From contig CAJUBG010000006.1 in the NCBI GenBank assembly GCA_910584575.1, forward strand, positions 24,963 to 88,962: a stretch of DNA of 64,000 bases. Reading direction: 5' to 3'. A program made the translations under genes and the position numbers. The notes under the pieces are model-generated. The model searched no databases, was not told where the DNA came from, and was given only the letters and a program-made list of their open reading frames with translations. Below are positions 42,652 to 52,588 of the stretch, piece after piece. Positions within the stretch are counted from its first letter, which is position 1; each line of letters begins with the position of its first letter. This DNA comes from an uncultured Dorea sp. Lineage in GTDB: Bacteria; Bacillota; Clostridia; Lachnospirales; Lachnospiraceae.

Positions 42652-42681
42652 CTTTACTTTTTCTCCGACATGCAATATAAT
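42652..42681 (+). promoter_or_regulatory. Promoter of the XRE-cupin gene
   Basis: TTTACT (42652-42657), 18 bases, TATAAT (42676-42681), about 44 bases before the TTG start. Confidence 0.6.
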
Positions 42682-42724
42682 AGAAAAAAATTCTATATAC
42701 AGGAATTTTTAAGGAGGAATCCCT

Positions 42725-43276
42725 TTGGAACACTTGAATCATATCATTGCGGGTAATCTGAAAGAGATCAGGAGGCGTAAGGAATTGAGCTTAGAGCAAG
42801 TGTCGGTTCTGACCTCCATCAGTAAGAGTATGTTAAGCCAGTTAGAACGCGGAGAGGTCAATCCTACGATTTCAACGGTTTATAAGCTGTCTCTGGGTCT
42901 TAAGGTTCCTGTGACAGCATTTACGGCGGATAAGCCGAAGCCATTTTCACAGACAGGCAAGGCAGAGGTCATACCTCTTGTGGGAGATGAGGGGCGGTAC
43001 AGGCTGTATCCCATCTTTGAATTTCGGGAGGGGCAGGATTTTGAGATATTTGACTTGGAGTTCGATGAGGGAGGCACGATGCGCGCTCATTTACAGATGC
43101 ATGGAACCAGGGAATTTATCACGGTGTATTCCGGTGAGCTGACGCTGATTTTCGAGGATCGGGAGTATGTGCTGAAAGCAGGGGATTCTGCCGCATACAA
43201 TGCATTTGACGAGTATGTATATAAGAATACGGGACAGGGCATGGTGACCGCGTGTATCGTGGTTCATTATCCGTAA
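42725..43276 (+). CDS. XRE-cupin transcriptional regulator
   Basis: A 183-residue regulator with an N-terminal XRE helix-turn-helix (about 6-62: LKEIRRRKELSLEQVS, ISKSMLSQLERGEVNP) and a C-terminal small-ligand cupin (about 105-175). It starts with TTG at 42725, 7 bases after AAGGAGG; no ATG is better placed. Such proteins often control amino acid or polyamine metabolism. It lies 12-21 bases ahead of the YbaK gene, so the two probably share a transcript. Confidence 0.87.
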   Translation: MEHLNHIIAGNLKEIRRRKELSLEQVSVLTSISKSMLSQLERGEVNPTISTVYKLSLGLKVPVTAFTADKPKPFSQTGKAEVIPLVGDEGRYRLYPIFEFREGQDFEIFDLEFDEGGTMRAHLQMHGTREFITVYSGELTLIFEDREYVLKAGDSAAYNAFDEYVYKNTGQGMVTACIVVHYP

Positions 43277-43297
43277 CAGAAAGGAGTTATGATTAAA

Positions 43298-43789
43298 ATG
43301 GAAGACCAGAAGCAGCGCGTATATGACGCATTGGACAAGTTGAAGATTAAGTATGAGGTTGTAGAGCATGAGCCGGTACATACCATGGAGGATATGGACA
43401 GGCTTGGACTGCCGGAGAAGGGAACTCTGTGTAAGAATCTTTTCCTGCGGGATTCAAAGGGAAAGAGACATTTTCTCGTGACCTGTGAGGAGAGCAAGAA
43501 GGTAGATTTGAAGGCTCTTGGCAGGCAGCTTGGAGGAGGGAATCTAAGCTTTGCCTCCGAAGACCGGTTGGAAAAATATCTGGGACTTAAGCAGGGAAGC
43601 GTATCTCCCTTCGGGCTGATGAACGATACGGACCATGCGGTAGAGTTCTTTATTGACAAGGATTTGAGCAGATGCAAGAGCCTTGGAATTCATCCTTTGG
43701 AGAATACGGCCACTGTTTTTCTTTCTTTTAAGGATTTGGATAAATTTTTGTGGGATTTGGATGTGGATGTTGTGAAGGTTAAGCTGTAA
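43298..43789 (+). CDS. YbaK/ProX-type Ala-tRNA(Pro) deacylase
   Basis: A 163-residue protein of the YbaK/aminoacyl-tRNA-deacylase domain, which clears mischarged tRNA(Pro). Landmarks are EHEPVHTMEDMDRL near 27-40, KNLFLRD near 50-56, the SFASEDRLEKYLGLKQGSVS region near 88-107 and GLMND near 110. ATG 43298 (MEDQKQ) has an SD-to-start spacing of 11; ATG 43289 is only 2 bases from the SD and is less likely. Confidence 0.85.
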   Translation: MEDQKQRVYDALDKLKIKYEVVEHEPVHTMEDMDRLGLPEKGTLCKNLFLRDSKGKRHFLVTCEESKKVDLKALGRQLGGGNLSFASEDRLEKYLGLKQGSVSPFGLMNDTDHAVEFFIDKDLSRCKSLGIHPLENTATVFLSFKDLDKFLWDLDVDVVKVKL

Positions 43790-44015
43790 CTTCTGCTTGT
43801 TTATGTACTGGCCGGATTATCTCTGTTGAAATAATTTGGTCAGTATCATTATTCTGTTTTCTGGATTATGGGTGCTTACGTCTTTCGTTTAATCAATTCA
43901 GATGTTCTTGATTTCGTCAAATATTCTCTATTTAATAAAAAAATTTCAATGCTCACAGTTTTGATGTGGGTAGATTTGTGAAACAGTATGCTAAATATGT
44001 TTGGGAGTTTGAGAT

Positions 44016-44612
44016 ATGGTGAAGAAATTGTATGACAGGGATATTCGAGAGCCATTGTTTGATTTCCTTGAGGAATACTATGGAAAAATACGGATTATTG
44101 AGGAAAAGCAGATTGGAAGGTCGCGGGCAGATATTATGATGGTGTTTCCGGATGGGGTGGCCGGAATTGAGATTAAGAGTGATGCGGATACCTATGTCCG
44201 GCTAAAACGGCAGGTGCGGGACTATGACAGGTATTTTGATTGCAATTATGTGGTTGCAGGCACAAGCCACGGATTGCACATTAGCGAACATGTACCGGAA
44301 TGGTGGGGGATTATTACGGTGGAATGGGTGGAAAGCGGGGTGGATTTCTATCTGCTGCGGGAGGCGAAAAAGAACCCGAAGGCAGATTTGGGACGGAAGC
44401 TTACACTTTTGTGGAGGCCAGAGCTTGCGCATATTCAGGAGATAAACGGGCTTGCCAGGTATAAGCAGAAAAGCAAAGCATTTGTCATGGAGAAGCTTCT
44501 TGAGAAGATCCCAAAGGAGGCGCTGAATGAGCAGATCAGTCAGGAATTGTTTGAACGGGATTATACGGAGATTGGAAATACAATCAGGAAGTTTAAGGAG
44601 GGAAAGCTATGA
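44016..44612 (+). CDS. sce7726-like PD-(D/E)XK domain protein
   Basis: A 198-residue protein. RSRADIMMVFPDG (about 36-48) and GIEIKSDADTY (about 50-60) form a PD-(D/E)XK nuclease-like core (Asp39, Glu52, Lys54), the pattern of sce7726 proteins found near phage or defence genes. The C-terminal third is helical and charged. A four-base ATGA overlap links it to the XRE gene that follows, so the two act together. The function is not established; a small defence or toxin-like module is possible. Confidence 0.72.
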   Translation: MVKKLYDRDIREPLFDFLEEYYGKIRIIEEKQIGRSRADIMMVFPDGVAGIEIKSDADTYVRLKRQVRDYDRYFDCNYVVAGTSHGLHISEHVPEWWGIITVEWVESGVDFYLLREAKKNPKADLGRKLTLLWRPELAHIQEINGLARYKQKSKAFVMEKLLEKIPKEALNEQISQELFERDYTEIGNTIRKFKEGKL

Positions 44613-44944
44613 GATATCCTGTGATTAGCATGGAAAAGACAGGAAAGAGAATTCGGGAGATTTGTGCAAAACAGGGGATTTGTGCAAAGGAGATACAGGA
44701 ATATATGGGTTTTTCGGCTGTCCAGTCTGTGTATGATTGGTTTCGAGGGAAGAATCTGCCCAGTGTGGATAATCTGTATGCCCTGTCGAGGCTTTTAAAG
44801 GTCTCGATGGAGAGATTGTTAGTGGCCTTGGACCAGGAGGAAGCGGGGCGGATATGTGAACTTACGGCTCTGCCCCGCAGGGATAGCCGGAAAACGGTAA
44901 TGTGGTACAGAGAAAGGATAAAGTATTTGTCAATCAGTTTGTAA
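44609..44944 (+). CDS. Small XRE-family regulator
   Basis: A 111-residue protein with a helix-turn-helix at about 9-65 (GKRIREICAKQGICAKEI, FSAVQSVYDWFRGKNLPSVDNL). Its start overlaps the stop of the sce7726-like gene. It probably controls that gene. No terminator follows directly. Confidence 0.82.
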   Translation: MRYPVISMEKTGKRIREICAKQGICAKEIQEYMGFSAVQSVYDWFRGKNLPSVDNLYALSRLLKVSMERLLVALDQEEAGRICELTALPRRDSRKTVMWYRERIKYLSISL

Positions 44945-45074
44945 CTGGATGCAGAAGGCAGGGATTTCTGGTATTCTATTTTTAGGAAATGTAGAGGCGC
45001 ATTTCCTGGTATACTTCAGCAAATGAAGAAACGTCAGGACAAGAACAGCAAGAGAAGAGCTAAGACATGTTTCG

Positions 45075-45232
45075 ATGGTAGATGAAGTGGAGAGATACAG
45101 GAGTGAGGAAACCTTACGGAAAAAGACGGAGGAGATATTTGGGGATACGAAGTATCAGGCGATGAATGGAGAAAGCTGCATGTGAAGGCGCTTAAGATGT
45201 TCGGAAGAAAAGATGGATTGGAAGTGTACTGA
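45075..45232 (+). pseudogene. Short degraded coding remnant
   Basis: From ATG 45075 a charged 36-residue frame reads MVDEVERYRSEETLRKKTEE and on to a stop at 45185. A shift of one frame then continues as WRKLHVKALKMFGRKDGLEVY to a stop at 45232. The two pieces look like one former helical protein end with a frameshift. No family was recognised. Confidence 0.3.
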
Positions 45233-45276
45233 AGGAGAAGGGATGAGTTATTATGACTCAATCCAGGGGGCATAAG

Positions 45277-45316
45277 AAAGATGTGGCAGTATGGGAGAAA
45301 CTGCTGCATCTTTTTT
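45277..45316 (+). terminator. Rho-independent terminator
   Basis: AAAGATGTGGCAGT (45277-45290) pairs along its full length with ACTGCTGCATCTTT (45300-45313), two G-U pairs, followed by a T run to 45316. Confidence 0.85.
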
Positions 45317-45419
45317 ATGCATAAAATTTAATATTTTTTTAATTGCATGTTCCATAAATGAGAAGTAGAATGAATAAAGTATACGGTAATACATTCAACA
45401 GAGGAAAGAGAGGATGAAT

Positions 45420-46379
45420 ATGGAACAGCAATACAGGCAGGTTCCGCCTATGACGCCGGAGAATTACGGAAAGCGTATCTGGCATCTGTGGGGACCGATT
45501 GTGATAAAATGGGCAGTTGGGGTTGGCGCCAGCATGATCGCCATGGCAGTGCTGAGTATGGTTTATATGATGGCGAACCAGGAGGCGGCCATGACAGCCA
45601 TGCAGAGCGAAGAAAAGATGATGGAGTTGACTGATAAGATCATGAATCAATATCTGGGCGCGTCTACATTGATTGAGGGAGTTGCCGCGCTGATTACCAT
45701 TCCCATCATGCTTTGGTTCTTCCACACTGATCGGGTGAAGGAGAGGAGGAACGGTTTTATTCCCAACAGGAAGGCGCCTCTCTGGAAGTATGGGGCAGGG
45801 CTTCTCATGGCTCTGGCCATGAGCCTTGGGCTTAACAATCTGATTATCATAGGGAATCTGTCGGATATGAGCGAAGCCTATCAGGCGACGATGGAGGCTT
45901 TCTATTCGTCTCCCCTTGCCGTTCAAGTGGTGGTTTTGGCAGTTCTTGTGCCTGTGAGCGAGGAATTGGTATTCCGTGGGCTGCTCTTTAAGCGTCTGAG
46001 GGAGAGGGCGACCTATATGCAGGCGGCATTGTATTCTGCGATAGTGTTTGGATTGATGCATGTGAATTTTGTGCAGATGCTTTACGGTTTCATCCTGGGA
46101 ATGATGCTGACATACCTCTATGAGAAGTACGGTTCTGTCAAAGCGCCCATTGCAGCCCATATGGCAATGAATCTGCTGTCCATACTGGCGACGGAATTCA
46201 ATCTGCTTGACTGGCTTATGGAAGGCCGGCTGCGCATTGGGATTGTGACGGTTGCCTGTGCATTTGTGGCCTCCACCATGTTTGTGCTGGTTCAGAGGAT
46301 TGAGGAGAAGCCTGTTGTACCTGGTACATCCGAGGAAAAAGATAATCCGGTACAGCATTGCAGGGTTGACAGTGAATAA
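45420..46379 (+). CDS. CPBP-family intramembrane metalloprotease
   Basis: A 319-residue membrane protein of the CAAX protease/bacteriocin-processing family. The active-site motifs are EELVFRGLLFKRL (about 181-193), FGLMHVNF (about 215-222) and AHMAMNLL (about 257-264). About seven membrane segments are seen. ATG 45420 follows GAGAGG by six bases; ATG 45414 is an alternative. In other Firmicutes these proteins serve immunity to bacteriocins or protein maturation. No bacteriocin gene is nearby. Confidence 0.87.
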   Translation: MEQQYRQVPPMTPENYGKRIWHLWGPIVIKWAVGVGASMIAMAVLSMVYMMANQEAAMTAMQSEEKMMELTDKIMNQYLGASTLIEGVAALITIPIMLWFFHTDRVKERRNGFIPNRKAPLWKYGAGLLMALAMSLGLNNLIIIGNLSDMSEAYQATMEAFYSSPLAVQVVVLAVLVPVSEELVFRGLLFKRLRERATYMQAALYSAIVFGLMHVNFVQMLYGFILGMMLTYLYEKYGSVKAPIAAHMAMNLLSILATEFNLLDWLMEGRLRIGIVTVACAFVASTMFVLVQRIEEKPVVPGTSEEKDNPVQHCRVDSE

Positions 46380-46389
46380 GATGTGTTGG

Positions 46390-46427
46390 AAAGAGTTTGG
46401 TATTTGCTAAAATATCAGACTCTTTTT
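46390..46427 (+). terminator. Terminator after the CPBP gene
   Basis: AAAGAGTTTGGTATTT (46390-46405) pairs fully with AAATATCAGACTCTTT (46410-46425), two G-U pairs, loop of four, followed by T bases. Confidence 0.9.
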
Positions 46428-46479
46428 GTTTATATAATATTGTTGTCTAATTATCTGACAATTCAAGAGAAATTTCCTA

Positions 46480-46508
46480 TTTACAAATCCAGAAAAAAGT
46501 AGTATAGT
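46480..46508 (+). promoter_or_regulatory. gltBD promoter
   Basis: TTTACA (46480-46485), 17 bases, TATAGT (46503-46508), 28 bases before the gltB start. Confidence 0.75.
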
Positions 46509-46536
46509 AAGAAAAACTGAAGAAAGGGCTGAATAT

Positions 46537-49500
46537 ATGAACGCACAGATTGTTAATAATCACGAAGGTCTGTATCGTCCCCAGTTTGAGCATGATAACT
46601 GTGGAATCGGTGCGGTTGTCAATATCAAGGGGCGCAAGAGTCACAGCACAGTGATGGATGCCTTGAAGATTGTAGAGAATTTAGAGCATAGGGCCGGCAA
46701 GGATGCCGAGGGTAAGACGGGCGATGGAGTTGGAATCTTGTTGCAGATTTCACATAGATTTTTCTCCAAAGTCTGCAAACCTCTCGGCATCTTTTTAGGT
46801 TCAGAGAGAGATTACGGGGTGGGGATGTTTTTCTTCCCTCAGGATGAATTGAAGAAGAACCAGGCCAAGAAGATTTTTGAAGTAATCGTAGGGAAGGAGG
46901 GAATGAATTTCCTGGGATGGCGCGAGGTTCCGGTGAGGGCAGAGGTCTTGGGAAGCAGGGCGGCGGCCTGCATGCCATGTATTCTCCAGGGCTTTATTGA
47001 GCGTCCGGAAAAGACCGCGCAGGGAATTGATTTTGACAGGCGGCTTTATGTGGTGCGCAGAATCTTTGAGCAGAGCAGCGACGATACCTATGTTGCGTCC
47101 CTGTCCAGCAGGACGATTGCATATAAGGGGATGTTTCTGGTAGGGCAGCTCAGGCCGTTTTTTGAGGACCTGGAAAATCCGGAGTATGAGTCGGCCATTG
47201 CGCTGGTACATTCCCGTTTCAGCACCAACACCAATCCCAGTTGGGAACGCGCCCATCCCAACCGTTTTATTGTACATAACGGGGAGATTAACACCATACG
47301 GGGCAATGCGGACAAGATGCAGGCAAGGGAGGAAAATATGGAATCAGAGTACCTGAAGGGAGAGCTTCATAAGGTGCTGCCTGCAATCAACAGCTCAGGC
47401 TCGGATTCTGCCATGCTTGATAATGCCATTGAGTTCATGGTCATGAGTGGAATGGATTTGCCGTTGGCTGTGATGATTGCGATTCCTGAGCCATGGGCAA
47501 GCGCAAAGACTATGTCCCAAAAGAAGAAGGATTTCTATCAGTATTACGCGACCATGATGGAGCCTTGGGACGGCCCGGCCTCCATACTGTTTTCCGACGG
47601 GGACTGCATGGGCGCTGTCCTTGACAGGAACGGGCTTCGCCCGTCCAGATACTATATCACGGATGACGATACGCTGATTCTGTCCTCTGAAGTGGGAGTC
47701 CTTGACATTAATCCGGAAAGGATTGTGGTAAAAGAGCGTCTCCATCCGGGGAAAATGCTGCTTGTGGATACTATCTCCGGCAAAGTGATTGATGATGATG
47801 AATTGAAAGAAATCTATGCCGGCAGGCAGCCCTACGGGGAATGGCTGGACAGCAATTTAATTGAGCTTAGCAGTCTTAAGATACCGAATCAGAAGGTGCC
47901 CTCCTATTCGGCAGAGGAGTGTAAACGACTTCAGAAAGCGTTTGGCTACTCCTATGAGGAGGTAAAGACTTCGATTCTGACTATGGCGCAAAACGGAACG
48001 GAAGGGACTGCGGCAATGGGAATTGACGCGCCGCTTTCGGTGCTTTCAGAAAAGCATCAGGATTTATTTGGATATTTTAAACAGCTTTTTGCCCAGGTGA
48101 CGAACCCTCCAATCGACGCGATCCGGGAAGAAGTGGTGACCTCTACCACCGTCTATATTGGTGCGGACGGGAATCTTTTGGAGGAAAGAGAAGAAAATTG
48201 CAGGATGCTCAAGGTGGATAATCCGATTCTGACGAATACTGATCTTCTGAAGATTAAGAGTATGAAGAAGGAGGGCTTTTATCCTGTTGAGATTCCTATC
48301 GTATACTATAAGAATTCTGGGCTTGAAAAGGCCATAGACTACCTGTTTATCGAGGTGGACCGCGCCATTCGGGAGGGTGCAAATATTTTGATTCTCACGG
48401 ACAGGGGAGTGGACGAGTATCATGTCGCCATGCCGTCTTTGCTGGCGCTGTCGGGACTTCAGCAGCATTTGGTAAGGACAAAGAAGCGAACGTCTGTGGC
48501 CATCATTCTGGAGACGGGAGAGCCAAGGGAGGTGCATCACTTTGCCACTCTTTTGGGCTATGGGGCCTGTGCCATCAATCCTTACCTTGCCCATGAATCC
48601 ATCCGGCATCTGATTGAGACAAATATGCTGAAAAAGGATTACTATGCGGCTGTGGAGGATTATAACCATGCCGTTCTTGGCGGGATTGTGAAGATTGCCT
48701 CTAAGATGGGAATCTCAACAATCCAGTCCTACCAGGGCGCGAAGATTTTCGAGGCTATCGGATTGAAAGAGGAGTTCATCCAAAAATATTTTACAGACAC
48801 GGTCAGCCGCGTAGGCGGAATCGGCATGGATGAGCTTGCGGCGGACTATGTGGCGCGCCACTCTCAGGCGTTTGACCCATTGGGGCTTGAGGTGGATATG
48901 ACTCTTGACAGCATCGGACAGCACAAGTCAAAAAGCGGCGGGGAGAGGCATCTCTACAATCCGCAGACCATCCATATGCTTCAGCAGTCTACCAGGCGCG
49001 GGGATTATGAGATGTTCCGGAAATATACGGAAATGGTTAATGCAGAAGGCGAGCATATCAATCTGCGGGGGCAGTTTGAGTTCAACTATCCGAAGAAGGG
49101 GATTCCTATTGATGAAGTGGAGAGCGTGGATTCCATTGTGACAAGGTTTAAGACAGGCGCCATGTCCTACGGCTCTATTTCCAAGGAGGCCCATGAGACG
49201 CTGGCCATTGCAATGAACCGCCTTAAGGGCAAGTCCAACAGCGGGGAAGGCGGAGAAGAAATCGAACGTCTGGACAGTGACCGCTGTTCTGCCATCAAGC
49301 AGGTTGCCTCAGGACGGTTCGGCGTCACCAGCCGCTATCTGGTGAGCGCCAAGGAGATTCAGATTAAGATGGCCCAGGGCGCGAAGCCGGGGGAGGGCGG
49401 ACATCTTCCGGGAGGAAAGGTATACCCTTGGATTGCAAATACCCGCCATTCTACTCCGGGAGTCAGCCTGATATCCCCGCCGCCCCACCATGATATTTAC

Positions 49501-51072
49501 TCTATTGAGGATTTGGCGCAGTTGATTTACGACTGTAAAAATGCCAACAAGGATGCCAGGATTTCGGTGAAGCTGGTGTCGGAGGCTGGCGTGGGTACGG
49601 TTGCCGCAGGCGTGGCAAAAGCAGGCGCAGGATTGATTCTGATTTCCGGATATGACGGAGGGACAGGCGCCGCGCCCAGAAGCTCGATTCACAATGCAGG
49701 GCTTCCCTGGGAGCTTGGCCTTGCGGAGACTCACCAGACCTTAATCCAGAACGGGCTTCGGGAACGGGTGAGGCTTGAGACGGACGGCAAGCTCATGAGT
49801 GGGCGTGACATCGCCATTGCGGCCATTCTTGGGGCAGAGGAATTCGGATTTGCCACGGCGCCTCTGATTACTATGGGGTGCGTGATGATGCGAGTCTGCA
49901 ACCTGGATACCTGTCCGGTGGGCGTGGCAACTCAGAATCTCAGGCTTCGGAAGAATTTCACCGGCAAGCCGGAGTATGTGGTGAACTTTATGCGGTTTAT
50001 GGCGGAGAATCTGCGGGAATACATGGCAAAGCTCGGAGTACGGATCATTGACGAGCTGGTGGGGCGTACAGATCTTTTGAAGGTGAAGGAGAAGCCAACC
50101 TCCGAGCGTGCGGCGACGCTTAAGCTTGGACGGATTCTCTATAATCCATACGAAGGAAGTAAGACGCCGGTAACATTTAACCCGAAGAAGGTATATGATT
50201 TTGAGCTGGAAAAGACGCTGGATGAAAGGGTCTTGGTAAGGCAGCTTCTTCCGTCCCTGAAAAAAGGGCAGAAGCGCAGTATTGAGGTAGACGTAACCAA
50301 TACGGACCGGACGTTTGGGACGATTTTTGGCTCTGAGATTACCAGGCGGTATCCCAATGGGCTTACCGAGGACAGCTATGTGGTGAAATGTACAGGCGCA
50401 GGCGGCCAGTCCTTTGGGGCGTTTATTCCTAAGGGGCTTACCTTAGAGCTTGTGGGGGACAGCAACGATTATTTTGGAAAAGGGCTGTCGGGCGGCAAGC
50501 TGATTGTTTATCCGCCGCGAGGGGTGAAGTACCGCCATCATGAGAATATTATTATAGGAAATGTTGCTCTCTATGGCGCAACCAGCGGCAAGGCTTTCAT
50601 CAACGGTGTGGCAGGCGAGCGTTTCGCAGTACGTAACTCAGGCGCCGTTGCCGTGGTGGAGGGCGTAGGCGACCATGGATGTGAATATATGACCGGAGGG
50701 CGTGTGGCTGTCCTTGGAAAAACTGGCAGGAACTTTGCCGCCGGAATGAGTGGCGGGGTAGCGTATGTGCTAGATATGGACAGTGATTTGTACCGGAATG
50801 TGAATAAGCAGATGGTAAATATTGAGCGTATTTCATCGAAATTTGATGTGAATGAGCTGAAGAACATGATTGAAGAACATGTATCCTGCACCAATTCGGA
50901 GATTGGGAAGGAGATTCTTGAGCATTTCAAAGAGTATCTTCCTAAGTTCAAGAAGATTATTCCTGTGGACTATGAGAGGATGCTGACCACAATCCTTCAG
51001 TTGGAGGAACAGGGTATGAGCAGCGCTCAGGCAAAAACAGAAGCATTTTACGCCTTGAAGGGCGAGAAATAG
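46537..51072 (+). CDS. gltB: Glutamate synthase large subunit
   Basis: A 1511-residue glutamate synthase alpha chain. It transfers the amide of glutamine to 2-oxoglutarate, giving two glutamates. The class II amidotransferase domain starts after a 21-residue propeptide at Cys22 (DNCGIGAVV). The FMN-binding synthase domain is at about 850-1230, with GEGGEE, KPGEGGHLPG and the 3Fe-4S cluster region MRVCNLDTCPVG. The C-terminal GXGXG helix domain ends the protein. Full length. It pairs with gltD and recaptures ammonia, which the allantoin pathway releases in quantity. Confidence 0.96.
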   Translation: MNAQIVNNHEGLYRPQFEHDNCGIGAVVNIKGRKSHSTVMDALKIVENLEHRAGKDAEGKTGDGVGILLQISHRFFSKVCKPLGIFLGSERDYGVGMFFFPQDELKKNQAKKIFEVIVGKEGMNFLGWREVPVRAEVLGSRAAACMPCILQGFIERPEKTAQGIDFDRRLYVVRRIFEQSSDDTYVASLSSRTIAYKGMFLVGQLRPFFEDLENPEYESAIALVHSRFSTNTNPSWERAHPNRFIVHNGEINTIRGNADKMQAREENMESEYLKGELHKVLPAINSSGSDSAMLDNAIEFMVMSGMDLPLAVMIAIPEPWASAKTMSQKKKDFYQYYATMMEPWDGPASILFSDGDCMGAVLDRNGLRPSRYYITDDDTLILSSEVGVLDINPERIVVKERLHPGKMLLVDTISGKVIDDDELKEIYAGRQPYGEWLDSNLIELSSLKIPNQKVPSYSAEECKRLQKAFGYSYEEVKTSILTMAQNGTEGTAAMGIDAPLSVLSEKHQDLFGYFKQLFAQVTNPPIDAIREEVVTSTTVYIGADGNLLEEREENCRMLKVDNPILTNTDLLKIKSMKKEGFYPVEIPIVYYKNSGLEKAIDYLFIEVDRAIREGANILILTDRGVDEYHVAMPSLLALSGLQQHLVRTKKRTSVAIILETGEPREVHHFATLLGYGACAINPYLAHESIRHLIETNMLKKDYYAAVEDYNHAVLGGIVKIASKMGISTIQSYQGAKIFEAIGLKEEFIQKYFTDTVSRVGGIGMDELAADYVARHSQAFDPLGLEVDMTLDSIGQHKSKSGGERHLYNPQTIHMLQQSTRRGDYEMFRKYTEMVNAEGEHINLRGQFEFNYPKKGIPIDEVESVDSIVTRFKTGAMSYGSISKEAHETLAIAMNRLKGKSNSGEGGEEIERLDSDRCSAIKQVASGRFGVTSRYLVSAKEIQIKMAQGAKPGEGGHLPGGKVYPWIANTRHSTPGVSLISPPPHHDIYSIEDLAQLIYDCKNANKDARISVKLVSEAGVGTVAAGVAKAGAGLILISGYDGGTGAAPRSSIHNAGLPWELGLAETHQTLIQNGLRERVRLETDGKLMSGRDIAIAAILGAEEFGFATAPLITMGCVMMRVCNLDTCPVGVATQNLRLRKNFTGKPEYVVNFMRFMAENLREYMAKLGVRIIDELVGRTDLLKVKEKPTSERAATLKLGRILYNPYEGSKTPVTFNPKKVYDFELEKTLDERVLVRQLLPSLKKGQKRSIEVDVTNTDRTFGTIFGSEITRRYPNGLTEDSYVVKCTGAGGQSFGAFIPKGLTLELVGDSNDYFGKGLSGGKLIVYPPRGVKYRHHENIIIGNVALYGATSGKAFINGVAGERFAVRNSGAVAVVEGVGDHGCEYMTGGRVAVLGKTGRNFAAGMSGGVAYVLDMDSDLYRNVNKQMVNIERISSKFDVNELKNMIEEHVSCTNSEIGKEILEHFKEYLPKFKKIIPVDYERMLTTILQLEEQGMSSAQAKTEAFYALKGEK

Positions 51073-51083
51073 GAGGTGGAGAA

Positions 51084-52583
51084 GTGGGAAAAGCGACAGG
51101 TTTTATGGAATATGACAGACAGGATAAGGCAGCAGAGGCGCCGAAGGAGAGACTTAAGCATTTTCACGAATTTCACACACCTTTATCTAAGGAGGAGCAG
51201 GAACGCCAGGGCGCAAGATGTATGTCCTGCGGGGTGCCTTTTTGCCAGTCGGGCCAGATGATTATGGGTATGGCAAGCGGATGTCCTCTGCACAACCTGG
51301 TTCCGGAGTGGAATGACCTGATTTATCACGGGAACTGGGAGGAGGCTTATTACAGGCTTAAAAAGACCAATAATTTTCCGGAATTTACCTCCAGGGTGTG
51401 TCCTGCCCTCTGTGAAGCCGCATGTACCTGCGGACTTAACGGGGATGCGGTTTCCACCAAGGCAAATGAGTATGGGATTATTGAAAATGCCTATGAGAAG
51501 GGGTATGCGGCTGCAAAGCCGGTGAAGGTGCGTACCGGCAAGAAGGTGGCAATCATCGGCTCTGGCCCTTCCGGTCTTGCGGCGGCGGATATGCTGAATA
51601 GGAGAGGGCATTACGTGACGGTGTTTGAGCGTGAGGACAGGGCCGGTGGGCTTCTTCGGTATGGAATCCCTAACATGAAGCTTGAGAAGCAGATTATTGA
51701 CAGGAAAGTCAGTATCATGGAGGAGGAAGGGATTACTTTCATAACTGGCTGTAACGTTGGAAAGGACAAGAAGGCGGCGGAGATTTTAAAAGAGTATGAC
51801 CGTGTCCTTCTGTGCTGCGGCGCGTCGAATCCGAGGGATATTAAGGTGCCTGGACGGGAGGCAAATGGAATTCATTTTGCGGTAGATTTTCTTAAATCCA
51901 CCACAAAGGCTCTCTGGGCCAACCAGATGCAGCTTAAGGAGGGGGAATACATTTCCGCCAAGGGAAAGAACGTGATGGTAATTGGAGGCGGCGATACGGG
52001 TAATGACTGTGTAGGCACATCCATGCGCCATGGGGCGAAGTCTGTGCTTCAGCTTGAGATGCTTCCCAAGGCGCCGGATGAGAGAGCCTTTGATAATCCG
52101 TGGCCGGAATGGCCTAAGGTCTGCAAGACGGATTACGGGCAGCAGGAGGCCATTGCGGTGTTCGGGAAAGATCCGCGGGCATACCAGACCACGGTGAAGG
52201 AGTTTCAGAAGGATAAGGCGGGAAATGTCTGTAAGGCGGTTCTTGTGAAGCTTGAGCCTAAGAAGGATGAGAAAACCGGACGGATGGTGATGGCAGAGAT
52301 TGCCGAGAGCGAGTATACGGTGGACGTGGACTTGGTGCTGATTGCGGCGGGCTTCCTTGGAAGCGAGAGTTATGTGACAAAAGCCTTCGGCGTGGAGGTT
52401 GACGGGCGGACAAATGTGTCGGCAGGCACAGGGGGCTATGCAACCAACGTTCAGAATATTTTTGCGGCGGGCGATATGCACAGGGGGCAATCCCTGGTGG
52501 TGTGGGCAATCCGCGAAGGCAGGGAGGCGGCCCAGGAGATTGATATAAGCCTCATGGGATATACGAATATGAACATCCAGTAA
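51084..52583 (+). CDS. gltD: Glutamate synthase small subunit
   Basis: A 499-residue NAD(P)H-dependent small subunit. It begins with GTG at 51084, 7 bases after AGGAGG. The N-terminal iron-sulfur domain holds CMSCGVPFCQ (about 46-55) and CPALCEAACTC (about 110-120). Two nucleotide-binding folds follow: VAIIGSGPSGLAAADML (about 154-170) for FAD and VMVIGGGDTGNDCVG (about 296-310) for NAD(P). It feeds electrons to GltB. Confidence 0.95.
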   Translation: MGKATGFMEYDRQDKAAEAPKERLKHFHEFHTPLSKEEQERQGARCMSCGVPFCQSGQMIMGMASGCPLHNLVPEWNDLIYHGNWEEAYYRLKKTNNFPEFTSRVCPALCEAACTCGLNGDAVSTKANEYGIIENAYEKGYAAAKPVKVRTGKKVAIIGSGPSGLAAADMLNRRGHYVTVFEREDRAGGLLRYGIPNMKLEKQIIDRKVSIMEEEGITFITGCNVGKDKKAAEILKEYDRVLLCCGASNPRDIKVPGREANGIHFAVDFLKSTTKALWANQMQLKEGEYISAKGKNVMVIGGGDTGNDCVGTSMRHGAKSVLQLEMLPKAPDERAFDNPWPEWPKVCKTDYGQQEAIAVFGKDPRAYQTTVKEFQKDKAGNVCKAVLVKLEPKKDEKTGRMVMAEIAESEYTVDVDLVLIAAGFLGSESYVTKAFGVEVDGRTNVSAGTGGYATNVQNIFAAGDMHRGQSLVVWAIREGREAAQEIDISLMGYTNMNIQ

Positions 52584-52588
52584 TCTTC

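Larger units (their letters stand above)
44945..45413. other. Intergenic stretch of 469 bases with a decayed frame
   Basis: There is no intact gene here. A small decayed frame lies at 45075-45232 and a terminator at 45277-45316; the rest has no coding sign. The AT-rich end (45317-45400) probably holds the promoter of the CPBP gene, but I cannot place the boxes. Confidence 0.6.

Noticed and set aside
45339..46358. Long 339-codon frame on the minus strand opposite the CPBP protease
   Set aside because: It is the His/Gln/Arg-rich antisense shadow of a clear membrane protease with intact motifs; no start signals and no family likeness.
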